Origin: Lates calcarifer
Taxonomy: Eukaryota > Chordata > Actinopteri > Centropomidae
NCBI RefSeq assembly: GCF_001640805.2
Contig: NC_066853.1
Span: 22,937,173-23,001,172, forward strand
Length of the DNA: 64,000 nucleotides
Direction of reading: 5' to 3'
The notes under the pieces are model-generated. The model was given only the letters and a program-made list of their open reading frames with translations, was not told the DNA's origin and did not search any database. This document shows, one piece after another, positions 36,771 through 48,329 of this stretch. Position 1 is the stretch's first letter, and every line of letters begins with the position of its first letter. A program made the position numbers and the translations under genes.

Positions 36771-36799
<29 letters not shown>
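36771..36799. repeat. (CA)n microsatellite
   Basis: 29 bp of uninterrupted CA within the spsb4 intron. Confidence 0.93.
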
Positions 36800-36801
<2 letters not shown>

Positions 36802-37006
36802 GCACAGATGGCACGCTTATCCACTTATCCTCGGAGAGATTTCTAGACTAAGGTTCAACAAGTTTTTGAAGAATGAGAATTTTTTTGACTGAAACTAGCC
36901 ATAACATTTATCATACATTTTATATTATTAAATTTATCAAGCTCCTTTAACTTTTTTAAAATTCTTGTTTTCCCAAACCAAATAATACTTAACTACTTCT
37001 TTCCTG

Positions 37007-37053
37007 AAAAAGGGGAAAGTAAAAGAGAGCCACTCTTTTACTTTCCCCTTTTT
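37007..37053. repeat. Perfect 21-bp inverted repeat with 5-nt loop
   Basis: The left arm (37007-37027, all purine except two T) is exactly complementary to the right arm (37033-37053), with loop AGCCA. On a transcript it would be an uninterrupted 21-bp hairpin. It lies inside the spsb4 intron. The arm sequence is simple (A/G-rich against T/C-rich), but the loop and both junctions are unique sequence. Confidence 0.9.
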
Positions 37054-39635
37054 TCACTGAGTGGTTGGACAATAAAAACACATCCACTGCAGATTACATT
37101 TAGTTTGTTGTTAGAAAAGCAAACTGTGATTTCTTTCCATTGGATAGCTTTGGGACATGACTTAAGCGCATATGCCAGGAGGGTTTGTTTACACAGTAGA
37201 AGGGCTAAAGGAAAAGGGTACAATAATCCCAACAATATACCAGGCTTTGTTCACTCAATCACTGCTTTTGTTCTGCTACCTCTGTGTTTTTATCTGTCCG
37301 GTTCCAAAACCAAGCCTATTTGTCCAGAAAAGGTTCAACAGGGTTAGACTTAGTACATAAAATCGGATGAAATTCTGAGGGGAAATGGACGCATCACCGG
37401 CCCTGTTCAAACAACAGACGGCTCTCAGTGAATACGAACACAGACAAAATCAAACTGGAATCACTACTTGTTGGTGATTTAACAGCTTGGATTTTTCAGT
37501 TATTCAAAAATGGCCTCAAAAATTTGTCTAAGACTCTCTAGGGTGAAGTCCATACATGAACTGATCTAATACAACTGACTCCTTTTCTTAGAAGAACAAT
37601 AAAATAGAACACAAACATTAAAGAAACCCTAAACTCAACTGAAACTATCTGACTGTTAGGAGACAGAATGTGTGGTGCTTGTACTTGATTTCACAACTTT
37701 GAAAACACCAGGCATGAGGTTTACCAGTTGCATTAGACTTTGAGGCAATATGCTAATGCATTAGGAAGAGCCTCACTTAACTGTGCACACATTGCTCATG
37801 GTCCAACCTTATTCACTCATAACTAACTGTATAAAAGTGGCAGCACAGTGCACAACACAATAACACCAGGAAGAATGCTGAAAAACAAGATGAGACTTAT
37901 GTCCCTGCGTCTATTGCCCCAGAGCATGCTGGGAGGCTTCCCTCCGGCTGTCAACCTCATATACAGTGCAAAATCAGCAGTCAGCTAATCATATGAGGGT
38001 TAATAATTGTTTTGACTATCCACTCACGTTGCCTTTGTTTCAAAATAAGAGTGCACTACAATTAACAAATCAACCCTCTGAATATGTCTGAAGAACCAAA
38101 TAGCTGGTTGCAAATTACTAGGATCATTTTAGCTTAGTAACATGTTAGCCTGGAGATGTAAGAGTTGCATTTTAGTCACTTAGATATACTATATGTGTTT
38201 GTCCAAATTTGTAATCCAAAGTAGCCTTCTGTAAAGCAGCATATTCCAAGTTACAGCTTGTATCTGTGCTGTGAACATTGCTAACAGCTCTGAACTGCAG
38301 AGAGACAGAAGGAAGACATTCCATTTGCATAGGTCAAGCCCTTAACCAACAAACAAGTGACAAAGCTGGCTGGTCAACAATTAACCACCCACCTACCTAC
38401 CAAAAAGTCAGCTTAGCTGTTTCCACAGCAACCTGCCACCACAACTGGGTGTGTAAACACTGAAAGAGAGGATTAGTGTTGAAAAGGAAGAGGAGGAAAA
38501 AGAGAAATACAGTAGAGAAGAGAACAGGAAAGAGGAAATAAAACACAATAAGAGCTGGAGTCAAATAGGGTTCATTTGTGAAAGGGGAGGGCAGTCATGT
38601 CAGAGTGTGTGGAACGCTTCCTCCTATCTGGTCTGTCTTGTTCAGGTGTAAATGAGTTTGGCTGGGCTTGTTTGCCACTAGGCTGGGCAGGCCACTGTGG
38701 TGTCATGAGGCTGCTTGTGGTTGAGAGAAAAAGATGGCTTTCCAAGAAAAGAGCGAGGAGGATGGCAAGATCCAGCAACCCCACTGTCTTGTGCATAAAG
38801 ACGTTAGCAAGTCAGAGGTATTTAAAAAAAGAAAAAAAAAGAATCATGTCTCCACAGGCTTGCCTTTCAAATGTCTCTGGGACTGAGGGCCACAGGACTT
38901 GCATGTTCAGGAAAGATGAGAAAACTGCATTAATGTCGGGTATTAAGGGACAATACAGACAAGAGAGAAAAGTAAGTATACTTATCTCCTCTCCCTTCTC
39001 AGGGAGTAAGAGATTGAGGATAAAAGTGTTGACGTAAGAGGGAGAAGGAGAAAGAAGCAAGAACGTGAATAGACTACAGGATATGCTAAAGACCAAGAAC
39101 CCAGAAAGTGAACAAAAAGAGAATCCTTTGAGTTGATATAAGAGAATGCATGAAAGCAAGATGTGGGAATAGGAGAACACTGCCATCTCCAAGCATACAT
39201 ATTGATGATTCCATTGTTCTCTATATCACATCGAGAAGTGCCTTAAACGTGATATCATACAGTAATCTCATGTGCATTCTGTCAGAACACAAGCTCTGTG
39301 TACATTCATGGCTTCAAAACACAACTGATATCACATACATTGTCTTTACTGGGCAAATGTGCATGAGTGAGTAATGGCAATACGATTCACGCGGATTAAT
39401 TTATCAGTAATCTGTCATCTTTGACATTTACAATAAGGCAGAAGAAAAAAGCAAGTGATTGATGTGACTTCAGGCTCATAAGTTGGCACCATTAGCTGAT
39501 TCCATTAGCAAACTTGTTTTTCCATCTCAAAGCTTCATTAGTTTAGCCAAAAAAAAAAAAAAAAACCTGACAGATCAAACAATTTATGCATTTCTCAAGA
39601 TTCAACTATCCTAAGTCATGACTGATACTCTAACT

Positions 39636-39851
39636 CAGTGTTTCCCAACCTTTTTGAGCCACGGTATTGTCTCACTTGCAGCATGTCTATGTACTTTTGT
39701 ATTTAGCTCGATACTGCCTCTAGTGGAAGAGCATGTAATTGTTCTGCCTGTCACTACACGCCGCTCGCTTAGAGTACCAGTCAGGTTAAATTGGATAATC
39801 TTCCACAGTACACCTGATGATTTCTCACAGCACACTGGTTGGGAAACACTG
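39636..39851. mobile_element. Small hAT MITE with perfect TIRs and target duplication
   Basis: 15-bp perfect terminal inverted repeats, CAGTGTTTCCCAACC (39636-39650) and GGTTGGGAAACACTG (39837-39851), are flanked by the perfect 8-bp duplication CTCTAACT (39628-39635 and 39852-39859). The 216-bp body has no ORF of interest. CAGTGTTTCCCAACC is a well-known hAT terminus across vertebrates. The intact ends and duplication indicate a comparatively young insertion. Confidence 0.93.
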
Positions 39852-41707
39852 CTCTAACTGAATATAATTCTAATGGACAACAGAAGGATAAAAAGGTATG
39901 GAACTTTACATTACACCCCTGCCCTTCCTTAACATATACTACACAGTCCTCACTAGGTGAATAATGGGGTATGTCTGTCATTACATTTTAGCCGATCTGA
40001 TCGCAACATGACACCTTTGCAAACACAAGAGACTGCATCCTGAACATTTTGATTCCACACTGGGATGTTATCATGAGTATTATGCTGGTCAATGTGACCA
40101 TTATCTGATATCAGGTCACATGTGACAATGGTGGAGAGGATCATGCGTAATTTTACAAAGCTGGCCATTCATTTTGTTATTTATGTTGTCACATATTGTG
40201 GACTCAAGGCTCATTATCAAAAGGTGTGAGGAAGAATCATCCATTAATTTTTGGATTGTTCTTTAAAATCTCAGCCCATGTGAACCAAATCACATACAAA
40301 ACAAAGAACCTGGCAACACAGGTTTGACTGAATTCTGAAATTTTGAATTCTTTCTGCTTGCACATGCAAGCTTTTTAAACACATGCAAACACACAAACAC
40401 CTAACTCGATACTTCCCACAATGCAAGGCCAGACACTGAGCTCAGAGACACACTGGGACATCCTCCAGAATTCCTCCTCTACTGGCTGCTGTCCACCAAC
40501 ACACACACGGCTCACAGCCACGGACATGGTGTCCATGCCTCACTGTCTGCAACGCCCCCAGCCTGCTTTGGGTCTTTGTGCAACAATACAAGTGCGGGAG
40601 GAGGAATGAAGGCTGGTACACAATCTGAGGTGCAGTTGTCATAAATGAAATGACTCTACAAGTTGGCATGATGACATTTAGCAGAAAAGTGTGACAGGAC
40701 AGAAGGAAACATTGAGAAGGGCAAGCTGACTCAGACACACTAATCTTATTGGTGACTTAAGGAGAGTGGTGAAACAGATATTCCAAATTACATCAGAGAG
40801 TTGGACACTGTTTTCTTGTTTTGCACTCTGAGGGTGTTAAAGTTTGAGCATGACTGTTCGAAGCCTTGAGAGCGTCCTAAAAAGCCATGGTGGGAAGCAG
40901 ACTAGAAATAGTACACAGAGCGTGTTAAGCTGCTTCCTATTGGTAAACAAAGCAGCAGTCCCTCTCATTGTGGGCTTTTTATAGATCAGTGCAGACAGAA
41001 ATGAGCACTGCATATCAATCCTCCAAGCTCTCTCAAGAAAAAAGGACAAATCTATAAGGGAAGTCTTAGTCCTGCCTTAAACCTTACTTCCTGTGCACCT
41101 CTGAAAAGCCAAGACCAGGTCTAAGTATTTGGAAGTAACACCATTACTACTTAAGGACATACTTGTTGAAATCGTAAAAATCCCCCGTGTTTCACAGATA
41201 TTAAATAGTAAAGATACCATTTTCAACCTAACTAAGAAATGCATGACTGAGAGGGTTAGGGAGGGCCATCAAAATGGCTCAGCTGCCTGATCCAGACTCC
41301 TCTGTCTCTGTCTGTTTTCAATACAATTACACTCTGTCGTGCAACCAGACGACTGGCCGCAGCCCATATCACCCTGTGTTTTCTCACTGCTCTCTTAGGT
41401 TGTTAGTTGATGCACAAATCTCATCCTGGACCATTGCTGTCCTGATGAGCAGGTCTGAATATAAGCCACAAACAAACATCTCTACAACTGAAAAACTATC
41501 CCTTTCCACTTTTCTGCAGTGACGCAAATGCCAAGAGCAGCACTAAAAACAGGCACTGGCCTTATTTTCATAGTGATTGGGTAAATAGAGGGTTATGAGT
41601 TATTCAGACCTTACATAATTCAAGGTACTACAGTTATAAATAGAACTCAAACATGCATGTGGATGTTTACTACAAATCAAGTTAAACTAGACACTAACAC
41701 TCAGAGC

Positions 41708-42737
41708 TAGGGATGCACCAATACCACATTTTTTCAATCCAGTTACGAGTACTTACATTTGAGTACTTGCCAATACCGAGTACCAATATGAGTACTTATT
41801 AATGCCATTACACTTCATACATTTACTTGAAAACATGTTTTATTTTCATCAGATATTGTTTCATTCTCTGGCTGTAAGAAATTGCTGTGACTGACATTTG
41901 AACATTCCATGATATATGGCACTGCCACACATTTTACTCAAAAAGAAGTACTGTTATTGACATTTTAGGATTCAACTGCATCTTTTTTTAACAAATAGCC
42001 TAGCCACATATTTCACTTAAATATAGCCCTGAAATATAACTGTACCAACATAAAACTGTGGCAGAGCAACTAAGGCATTATAATGTAATCAGCAATGTCT
42101 GTCTGTGAGAACTAAGTCTATTTTGAAAAAGTGATGGGCAGGTTTTATTTAATGAAAAGCAGCTTCTCTGCATTATCAGCTGTCATTCTGTTTCGTTTTT
42201 CATCAGCAATGTCTGTCTGTGAGAACTAAGTCTATTTTGAAAAAGTGATGGGCAGGTTTTATTTAATGAAAAGCAGCTTCTCTGCATTATCAGCTGTTAG
42301 TCTGTTTTGTTTTTCATCTACAATGGGGGACACTGAGCTAAAAAGCCTTTCACTTTCCACACTGCTGCATGGTGCTGACAAGTATCTCTGTGACATTTGA
42401 GCCCAAGTGGGGAACCGCACTTTATTAATCAATTAATCAATCTGCTGTGCAGTTAAATTGATGAGGGACACCGCTTTCCTCCCTCCTCTTGACAACTTTG
42501 CAGAGCATAATTTGCAGTCCGCTTTACTTTTATCACCATCATCTACTTTGAAATACCTCCACACTGCCAACATTGCTCCTCCTTGCTCTCAATTAGCACC
42601 TGACCGCGCAACTGAATGTCACGCTGCCGTAAAGTGGTATCGGGTGCTGTGGTATTGGCACACTTTGATGAATATGAGTACGAGTACAGGAACAGGGTAT
42701 CAGACAGATACCCGGTGCTGGTACCGGTACATCCCTA
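41708..42737. mobile_element. hAT-type non-autonomous element with 8-bp target duplication
   Basis: 1030 bp flanked by identical CTCAGAGC (41700-41707 and 42738-42745). Termini are TAGGGATGCACCAATACCA and, reverse complemented, TAGGGATGTACCGGTACCA: 16 of 19 match. Subterminal GAGTACTTxxxAATACCGAGTA words on the left and GAGTACGAGTAC on the right form extra inverted motifs. The interior has a 114-bp tandem duplication (42088-42315) and no transposase ORF. Confidence 0.9.
42088..42315. repeat. 114-bp tandem duplication inside the hAT element
   Basis: Two adjacent copies starting ATCAGCAATGTCTGTCTGTG, at 42088 and 42202. They are identical for the first ~90 bp and differ at a few bases near the end (TGTCATTCTGTTTCG against TGTTAGTCTGTTTTG). 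Confidence 0.92.
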
Positions 42738-43123
42738 CTCAGAGCACTGCATGATCTTGAAAAGTTGCATGACTAGTGTTCTGATAGTAAAGGGTGAATG
42801 CTAAACTGAAACATGGATTAGACTGATGTTCTAAATGCTGCCATTTCATTTTTCATCCAGCTTCAATACTCAGCTCAATGGAAGCAAACAAACAGCAAAA
42901 GGAATTAGCAGGTGTTGAGGCTAATAGGAGAGGACAGTTAAGAGATATAAAGACATATGGCAAAAGTTCACTTTTACATATCACCTCTCATGACAGTGCC
43001 ACTAATCTTTTGAGCCAGCCACTATTTGGCTAAAAGACATTGAGAAAATAAAATAACAGCTCAACTCACACAACCCCTGTATAGGCACTTTTTAATATTA
43101 CCGTGTCAGACTGGCTTTTTGTA

Positions 43124-43140
43124 TGTGTGTGTGTGTGTGT
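43124..43140. repeat. Short (TG)n / (CA)n run just past the spsb4 exon 1 donor
   Basis: About 8 TG units on the plus strand. In spsb4 orientation it is a CA repeat beginning 19 nt downstream of the exon 1 boundary, after the GTGAGT donor. Confidence 0.85.
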
Positions 43141-43158
43141 CAGAGTTGTGCTACTCAC

Positions 43159-43867
43159 GATCTAGTCCGTTGACATAGCGAATAGAAACCTCACAGTGTC
43201 CCCAGACAGCACTGACAATGGGATACAGTCTCTTGCCCTTTAACCCTCTAAAAGCTACTCCCAGATACTGTCCGTCTACCATGAAGCTCAGCGTTCCTTC
43301 GTCCATATCCAGTATTACTGTCAGAGAGTCTGGAAGCACAAAAGACTCATCTGGCTCCAGGAAACAGGGGTACGTGGGTGCCGACGTGGAAACGGGTCGG
43401 TTCTTTCCATCATGGTAAAGTCTGTTCCGACCCAGGTCCCAGCCCCAGGACTCAGAGTCTGAGCCCACCAGAGCCATGTAGCCCACTGAGTGTAAAGGTG
43501 CTTCAGCAGTGGCCACGCCTACAACAGCATGGGTGCCTCTCTGTCTGGCCGGCCAGTGAATCCTCCAAACATGGAGGCCCCTGGTGTAGCCCACCTTGCC
43601 TCGGATACAGTCTGTGCTCTGTGCTACAGGGTGTCGGTGGAACGTCAGCTTGTCGTCCTCCTTAACAAAGACATTGAGGGAGCGGTCATCAGGGTTCCAG
43701 GCATGACGAAGTTGAGTCTCAGGACTGGCCGGTGGCATGTCCAGCAGTAAGTCCAGCCTGGGGGGCCGACAGAAATCTGGGCCCCGCAGCTCGCGGCGCA
43801 CTGGCTGATATGAAGGCTCTCCGCGTACATCCACTGACTTGATACTACCGGAGATCTTCTGGCCCAT
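43159..43867 (-). CDS. spsb4: SPSB4 coding exon 1 (N-terminus and SPRY domain)
   Basis: SPRY domain and SOCS box protein 4: substrate receptor of an Elongin BC-Cullin5-Rbx2 ubiquitin ligase in the cytosol. SPSB1/2/4 bind DINNN-like motifs in iNOS and PAR-4 (family knowledge). The exon encodes residues 1-236, from ATG in AGCCATGG to a GTGAGT donor after GLD-C. The start [20 protein letters not shown] and RRELRG follow mammalian SPSB4 (MGQKLSGSLKSVEVRE) more closely than SPSB1 (MGQKVTGGIKTVDMRD). SPRY spans about residues 35-234. Pocket residues expected for this family are present: R78-H-P80-V-A82-Q-S, Y130, and V221-W222-G223. The highly conserved [22 protein letters not shown] block reads [18 protein letters not shown]. 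The protein is 5 residues longer than human SPSB4, mostly from a 4-residue insertion after HDGKNRP. The orientation relative to clstn2 is convergent. Confidence 0.96.
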
Positions 43868-43869
43868 GG

Positions 43870-43958
43870 CTGGGTAGGTCCAAGGGAGGAAGGGACAGAG
43901 GGGAGGGAGATGGATGGACCGAGGGTAGTAATGAGGGGACGGCAGGTCCTGACGTTAC
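43870..43958 (-). other. spsb4: Probable 89-nt intron in the spsb4 5' UTR
   Basis: In spsb4 orientation, a donor GAG|GTAACG (plus CGTTAC at 43953-43958) and a long pyrimidine tract (CCATCTCCCTCCCCTCTGTC, then CCTTCCTCCCTTGG) ending ACCTACCCAG lie 2 nt before the ATG. The acceptor is strong. The short intron length is normal for teleosts. An alternative is that the acceptor joins a far-upstream exon. Confidence 0.4.
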
Positions 43959-44041
43959 CTCATGGGCGCAGCAGCAACACAGTAAGTCCTGGGTGGAAAG
44001 ATGCTGTTGGACACACTCTTCAACCAGGGGGAACCACACTC
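43959..44041 (-). other. spsb4: Candidate spsb4 5' UTR exon
   Basis: 83 nt between an acceptor-like TTTGTGTGTGTTTCAG (plus CTGAAA at 44042-44047) and the GTAACG donor at 43958. It has no conserved coding potential. It is inferred only from splice-site quality; it may instead be part of a longer first exon. Confidence 0.25.
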
Positions 44042-44089
44042 CTGAAACACACACAAAGAAAGCATTATGAATCTAATTTCACACTTAGC

Positions 44090-44250
44090 TTTAAAGCTGC
44101 AATGAAGTCAATTGATCAATTAATAAATTAGTCAAATATAAAAGAAAATGCAACTTTTTTTCTCCAAGCACAAATTTCAAACATGAAATAGTTCCAGCTT
44201 CTCAAATGTGAGGATTTGCTGCTTTTTCTTGCGTTACAGAGAAATAGTCA
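44090..44250 (+). mobile_element. MITE-like repeat, 'CAGCCCTA' family, copy 2 (left part)
   Basis: Begins AAAGCTGCAATGAAGTCAAT and contains GTTCCAGCTTCTCAAATGTG and AGGATTTGCTGCTTTTTCTT, the conserved left half of the family described at 22.3 kb. The right half is missing or too diverged to follow. Confidence 0.55.
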
Positions 44251-47200
44251 TACAACAAAAGTCAAACAATGTACTTGCTTCTATGCAACTTACTGATAAC
44301 ACCAAATTTAGGTAATTGCAGTAAACTCAATATAATTGGATTTGGACAGCCTGTTTGGCTAAAACTTTTGAAGCTGCCATGTTTAGCCTGATAAACAGAA
44401 AAAGCTGTTGTTTCACATGTATTTACATTAAAACACAAGGACTGGCAGAGACAGAAGCAAACACATGGCATCAACAGTGGTGGCTTCCAGCCAGAGTTGC
44501 AAAGAGGAGGGGAAATGACAAAGAAGGAGAAATGAAGGATGAACTTCTCTTCTCCTCCAGCACTCCTGTAGAAACAAATTTCCTCTTAGTTTTAGTTGTC
44601 AATTTGAAACACTGACAGTTTTTGTGTGTCCAAATTATCAGACGACTTATCACTGGATCCTTGACAGTAATTTGAACAAAACAATTAATTAAAAAAGACT
44701 GCAGCAATCTAGACGTGAGCTGACACAGGCACACAGTGACACAGGGAGGATTTGCTGAAACACACTGCTGACTTTCTCTGAATATAGTCATGCAAGGCAT
44801 ACTCCCTCTTCTTAGCCAATCCTTTGTTCACAAAACAAAAAAAAATGTGATGCAATTCATATTTATAACCCTTTATAAGAAAATATAACATGTACATGCT
44901 GAGCTTTCACAATAAGCAGACTGAAAGCCCTGAGCTACGAAACACATCTGTGTGGTTTCCCTTTATGACCCAGTCGACACCAGTCCTAAACCATAAGCAA
45001 TCCCTCAGATGTTTTTCACACTCCCCTATAGTTTCTTAGTAAAGGACTCCACATGACTCTTCCAGGGAAAGTACAGAAAGTAACTGGTACAGATCCACCA
45101 GGGGAGGCTTCATTCAGACACACAAACACACACAGACAAAGGGAATATAGGATGAAAGAGATGAAGGGATCAAATAAGAAAAGGTTTGTACATTTTACAC
45201 TGAAATGCAACTTAAAAATGTAAACGGCAACAAATAAAAACTATTTCAACTAAGTAAATGATTGCAGCCTCAAAAGAGCTCACCAAATCTGCAAAACATG
45301 AGAGAAGGTTTCTTGCATTTCAATAAACAGCTGAGCGTTACTGCTTAAACGACACAAAATAAAAATGTTGTTGTGGAGGTGAAAGGAGATGCAAGTAAAA
45401 AATTGTAATGGATGACATTGTGATGAATCTGCAACGCCATTAACAACACACAACTCTCAACAGACACACCTGCTAGCAGACAAAGTCATTTGCAGAACAC
45501 TGTCTATGGCCACAACCCATGTAGAGTGACAAGCTCTTACATATTAATTTATTCATACTACCAGAGATGATGCACAGAGCCATTTTGAGACAAATAAGAG
45601 GACCATTTATCGGACAGCATGATGTAGCCCAAGACAAAAAAAAATAATAATCACAGTGGTACCACTCAGCTGACATTTATTTGTGTGTCTGTGTAGCACA
45701 TGACATATACAAGCCCTTACTGCTAAAGCACAAACCAGGGATCCATACTAACTTTTCCCACTAGTAGAACTGCCAACTGAAAATTTTAAGAGCACCAGCT
45801 CAAAATTGAGGAGCTCCACTTAAATCGACATGATGCAACACATTTTATTTTTATATTTTTCCACACTAAATGTATTACTGATAATTGCTTAAGTAACAAA
45901 TAGACGATCAAGAGAAATGTGCTGTTATATTTTAAAGGAAAGTCACAAAGTGAAGTAGTGCTTCGAAAGCAAAAAATCATTAAGTTAAACAGTGCTTTTT
46001 AAACATAGACACCAACAACAACCATAATACATTTACAAATGTAAACAGAAAGTATGTGGTCAGTATATTACATTATTACAGCACAACAGCCACAACTTGT
46101 TTCATGTCGTTGTTGTTGTTTAGAAGTGTTTCATGTTTAAAAGTTTGCAGTCAAGTCAGGAAATTTTCCCCGTTTTCCTTGCAAATGTTGGGCCAGACCA
46201 AGGATAGAACATCTCAGCTATGTAAATTCTGTGATCCATTCCTGCCATTTTCAAAACAAGATCACCTACTGACTCCTCATCCCTATCGGAAATTTGAGAC
46301 TGCAATGGCACAGGAGGGTTTTAATTATCTTTTCTTTTGAAAAATGCATTGACAGTTCATTTCATTGTCCCCAAAGGGCCAAGAGAGGACGAGAGTGCAT
46401 ACAGACCAGGAACAGCCCACATTAGCCCTCTGCTCCAATCAAACAGCTCTGTAACTCACACTCATACAATTCAAATTCTTGTTCCGTTTTGGTGTTTCAC
46501 ATGATGGTGATTTAAAAAAAAAAAAACAAAAGAAACCAAACAAAAAAAACGAGGGGCATATTTGCAAGTCACCAAAACCGGTGGCAAAATGAGACTTGAT
46601 GGTCGCAGTGTGGAGCCCTCACCGAATTTTTCTGGCAACATTAACCATCAGCGGGGAAACACTGGGCCAAGCAATTAGGAGACAAGCTGCGGAGAGATGA
46701 TTCATAGGGAAATGTGATGAGAAAAAAAAGAAATTTGTTATGTTTTAGATCGCCTTCCAGATTCACAGTGACCAATTAATCTCCAATACATACAGTGACG
46801 CACACTACAACCGGAATCACACACGTCTAAATTTGTAGTCACTCAATCCAGTGTGGTGTATCTGAAGCAGTTGAAGTCTAGAGGGCCTGTCTGACTTTAA
46901 GTCCAAGTCTATTATTACATTATTAGGTGTGAGTTTTTAAGTATGTGTTACAGACGTGTCATAGTGGTGACGGTGGCGAGCAGGAGGACTGCTGGGAACA
47001 AGGACCTTCACAATGAAAATCAGATGCTCCCTATTTCATTGCGTGCCTGTGAATTCCACAGAGTTAGAATATTACAGCAATAATTTAGTAAGAGAGGATC
47101 AAGTAATTAACCAAGAAAAAAATGAGACTGTTTTCAGCTTATCTGTCCCACACAACCAATAAATTGGTAACAAACAAAAATGATTAATGGAACTAAGAAC

Positions 47201-47433
47201 CTGGATACAGACTGCAGCAACAATTGGGGATTCCAGCCAGAGGGTGTTTTTGGGAGGAGTGATTCTGTCAGCCTCTCTAAAGGAAAGGCTTTGGGAATAT
47301 TTGATGCCATCCACACAGAGCTGATGACATCAAAAAGGCACTTCCAGCTGGTGAATATCAAACTTCAAATCAGCTTCACTCCAGTGCTCGACCAGCAGTG
47401 CTGCCTGTGTCCTCCTGTGCACAGAGTTGTTCC

Positions 47434-47495
47434 TCACACACAAACATACACACGTGCGCACACACACGCACACAGACACACACACACACACACAC
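47434..47495. repeat. Imperfect (CA)n microsatellite
   Basis: 62 bp of CA units interrupted by CATA, GTGCG, GCA and AGA variants. Confidence 0.9.
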
Positions 47496-47709
47496 CAGAT
47501 TGTGACTGACTGAGTTCTTTATCTACAACATCTGTAGACAAGAAAAAGAACAAAAGCATGGCAGTCTGAGAGAGGAGGGGCAGTTTTTACCTTGATATTG
47601 TGACATAGAGACTGATGATTGCAAGATGAACCAACAATGAGTAAGACTATTTCAACACTGCCTGTAGCTGTCATGAGTTCAACAAATACAGACACTGCAC
47701 ATGCTTTGT

Positions 47710-47945
47710 GACCGAAACTAGAAATGAAATGATTCGCTGAATAGTTAAAATGAAAATCTATTTCATTTTTCATCTCAATTTAAGTAAGATGGATATTTTA
47801 AGTAACAAACTAAAGATGTCACTTTGGTCTGTAAAATGTCAAAAGATAGTGAAATACTGTCACAATTTACTTGAACATAAATGATTAATCAAGAAAATTA
47901 TCCACAGATCCATCAATGGTGAAAACAACCGTTAGCTGCAGCATT
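47710..47945 (+). mobile_element. MITE-like repeat, 'CAGCCCTA' family, copy 3 (right part)
   Basis: Contains GTCACTTTGGTCTGTAAAAT, then AAATGATTAATCAAGAAAAT and TATCCACAGATCCATCAATG, and ends ACCGTTAGCTGCAGCATT. This matches the family's right end (…GATTAATCGAGAAAATAATC…CGTTAGTTGCAGCCCTA). Same orientation as the copies at 22.3 and 44.1 kb. Confidence 0.5.
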
Positions 47946-48329
47946 CAATCAGTTAACTTGGTGACATTAAAAGTATGGCCTGTATAACCAAGTGTATTAA
48001 TTTCTTATGTAAGTGAAGGCAGTCCTTAGCTCAGCTAGGAGAGACAGTCTGTGCTATAAACAGCTGTAGAAACCTTATGTTCATTGAAGTATTTCCTGAA
48101 AAACTCATTAATGACTTATTAATGAAAATAACCTTATTCAACTCTTAAATAATACCACAGCTTATTATACATGTTAACTTCCTTACTCACCCCTTTGGAA
48201 GAACTGCATAAAAATATGAACAAAAAAATATTTGCACTTATACTGAATAATATATTGGAGAAAATCTAAAGAGCACATTTATATAATGCAACTGAAGAGA
48301 TAGGCTTGAAACATTTGAATTTAAAATGA

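Larger units (their letters stand above)
30163..43158 (-). other. spsb4: spsb4 intron between SPRY and SOCS-box exons
   Basis: A 13.0-kb intron with GTGAGT donor (plus ACTCAC at 43153-43158) and CAG acceptor (plus CTG at 30163-30165). The long intron separating SPRY and SOCS-box coding exons is a feature of the SPSB family. It holds three hAT-type elements (31337-32424, 39636-39851, 41708-42737), a short RTE-like repeat at 35.2 kb, microsatellites, and a perfect inverted repeat at 37.0 kb. No other gene was recognised in it. Confidence 0.85.

Noticed and set aside
37007..37053. microRNA gene
   Set aside because: Perfect stem of only 21 bp with a 5-nt loop and no pairing beyond it does not fit a Drosha-processed precursor.
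38597..39192. 146-residue plus and 126-residue minus ORFs
   Set aside because: Overlap each other in purine-rich DNA; low-complexity composition and no homology recognised.
45720..45860. Possible fragment of another hAT-derived fish repeat (GAGCACCAGCTCAAAATTG)
   Set aside because: Only one familiar phrase was recognised; no ends or target duplication seen.
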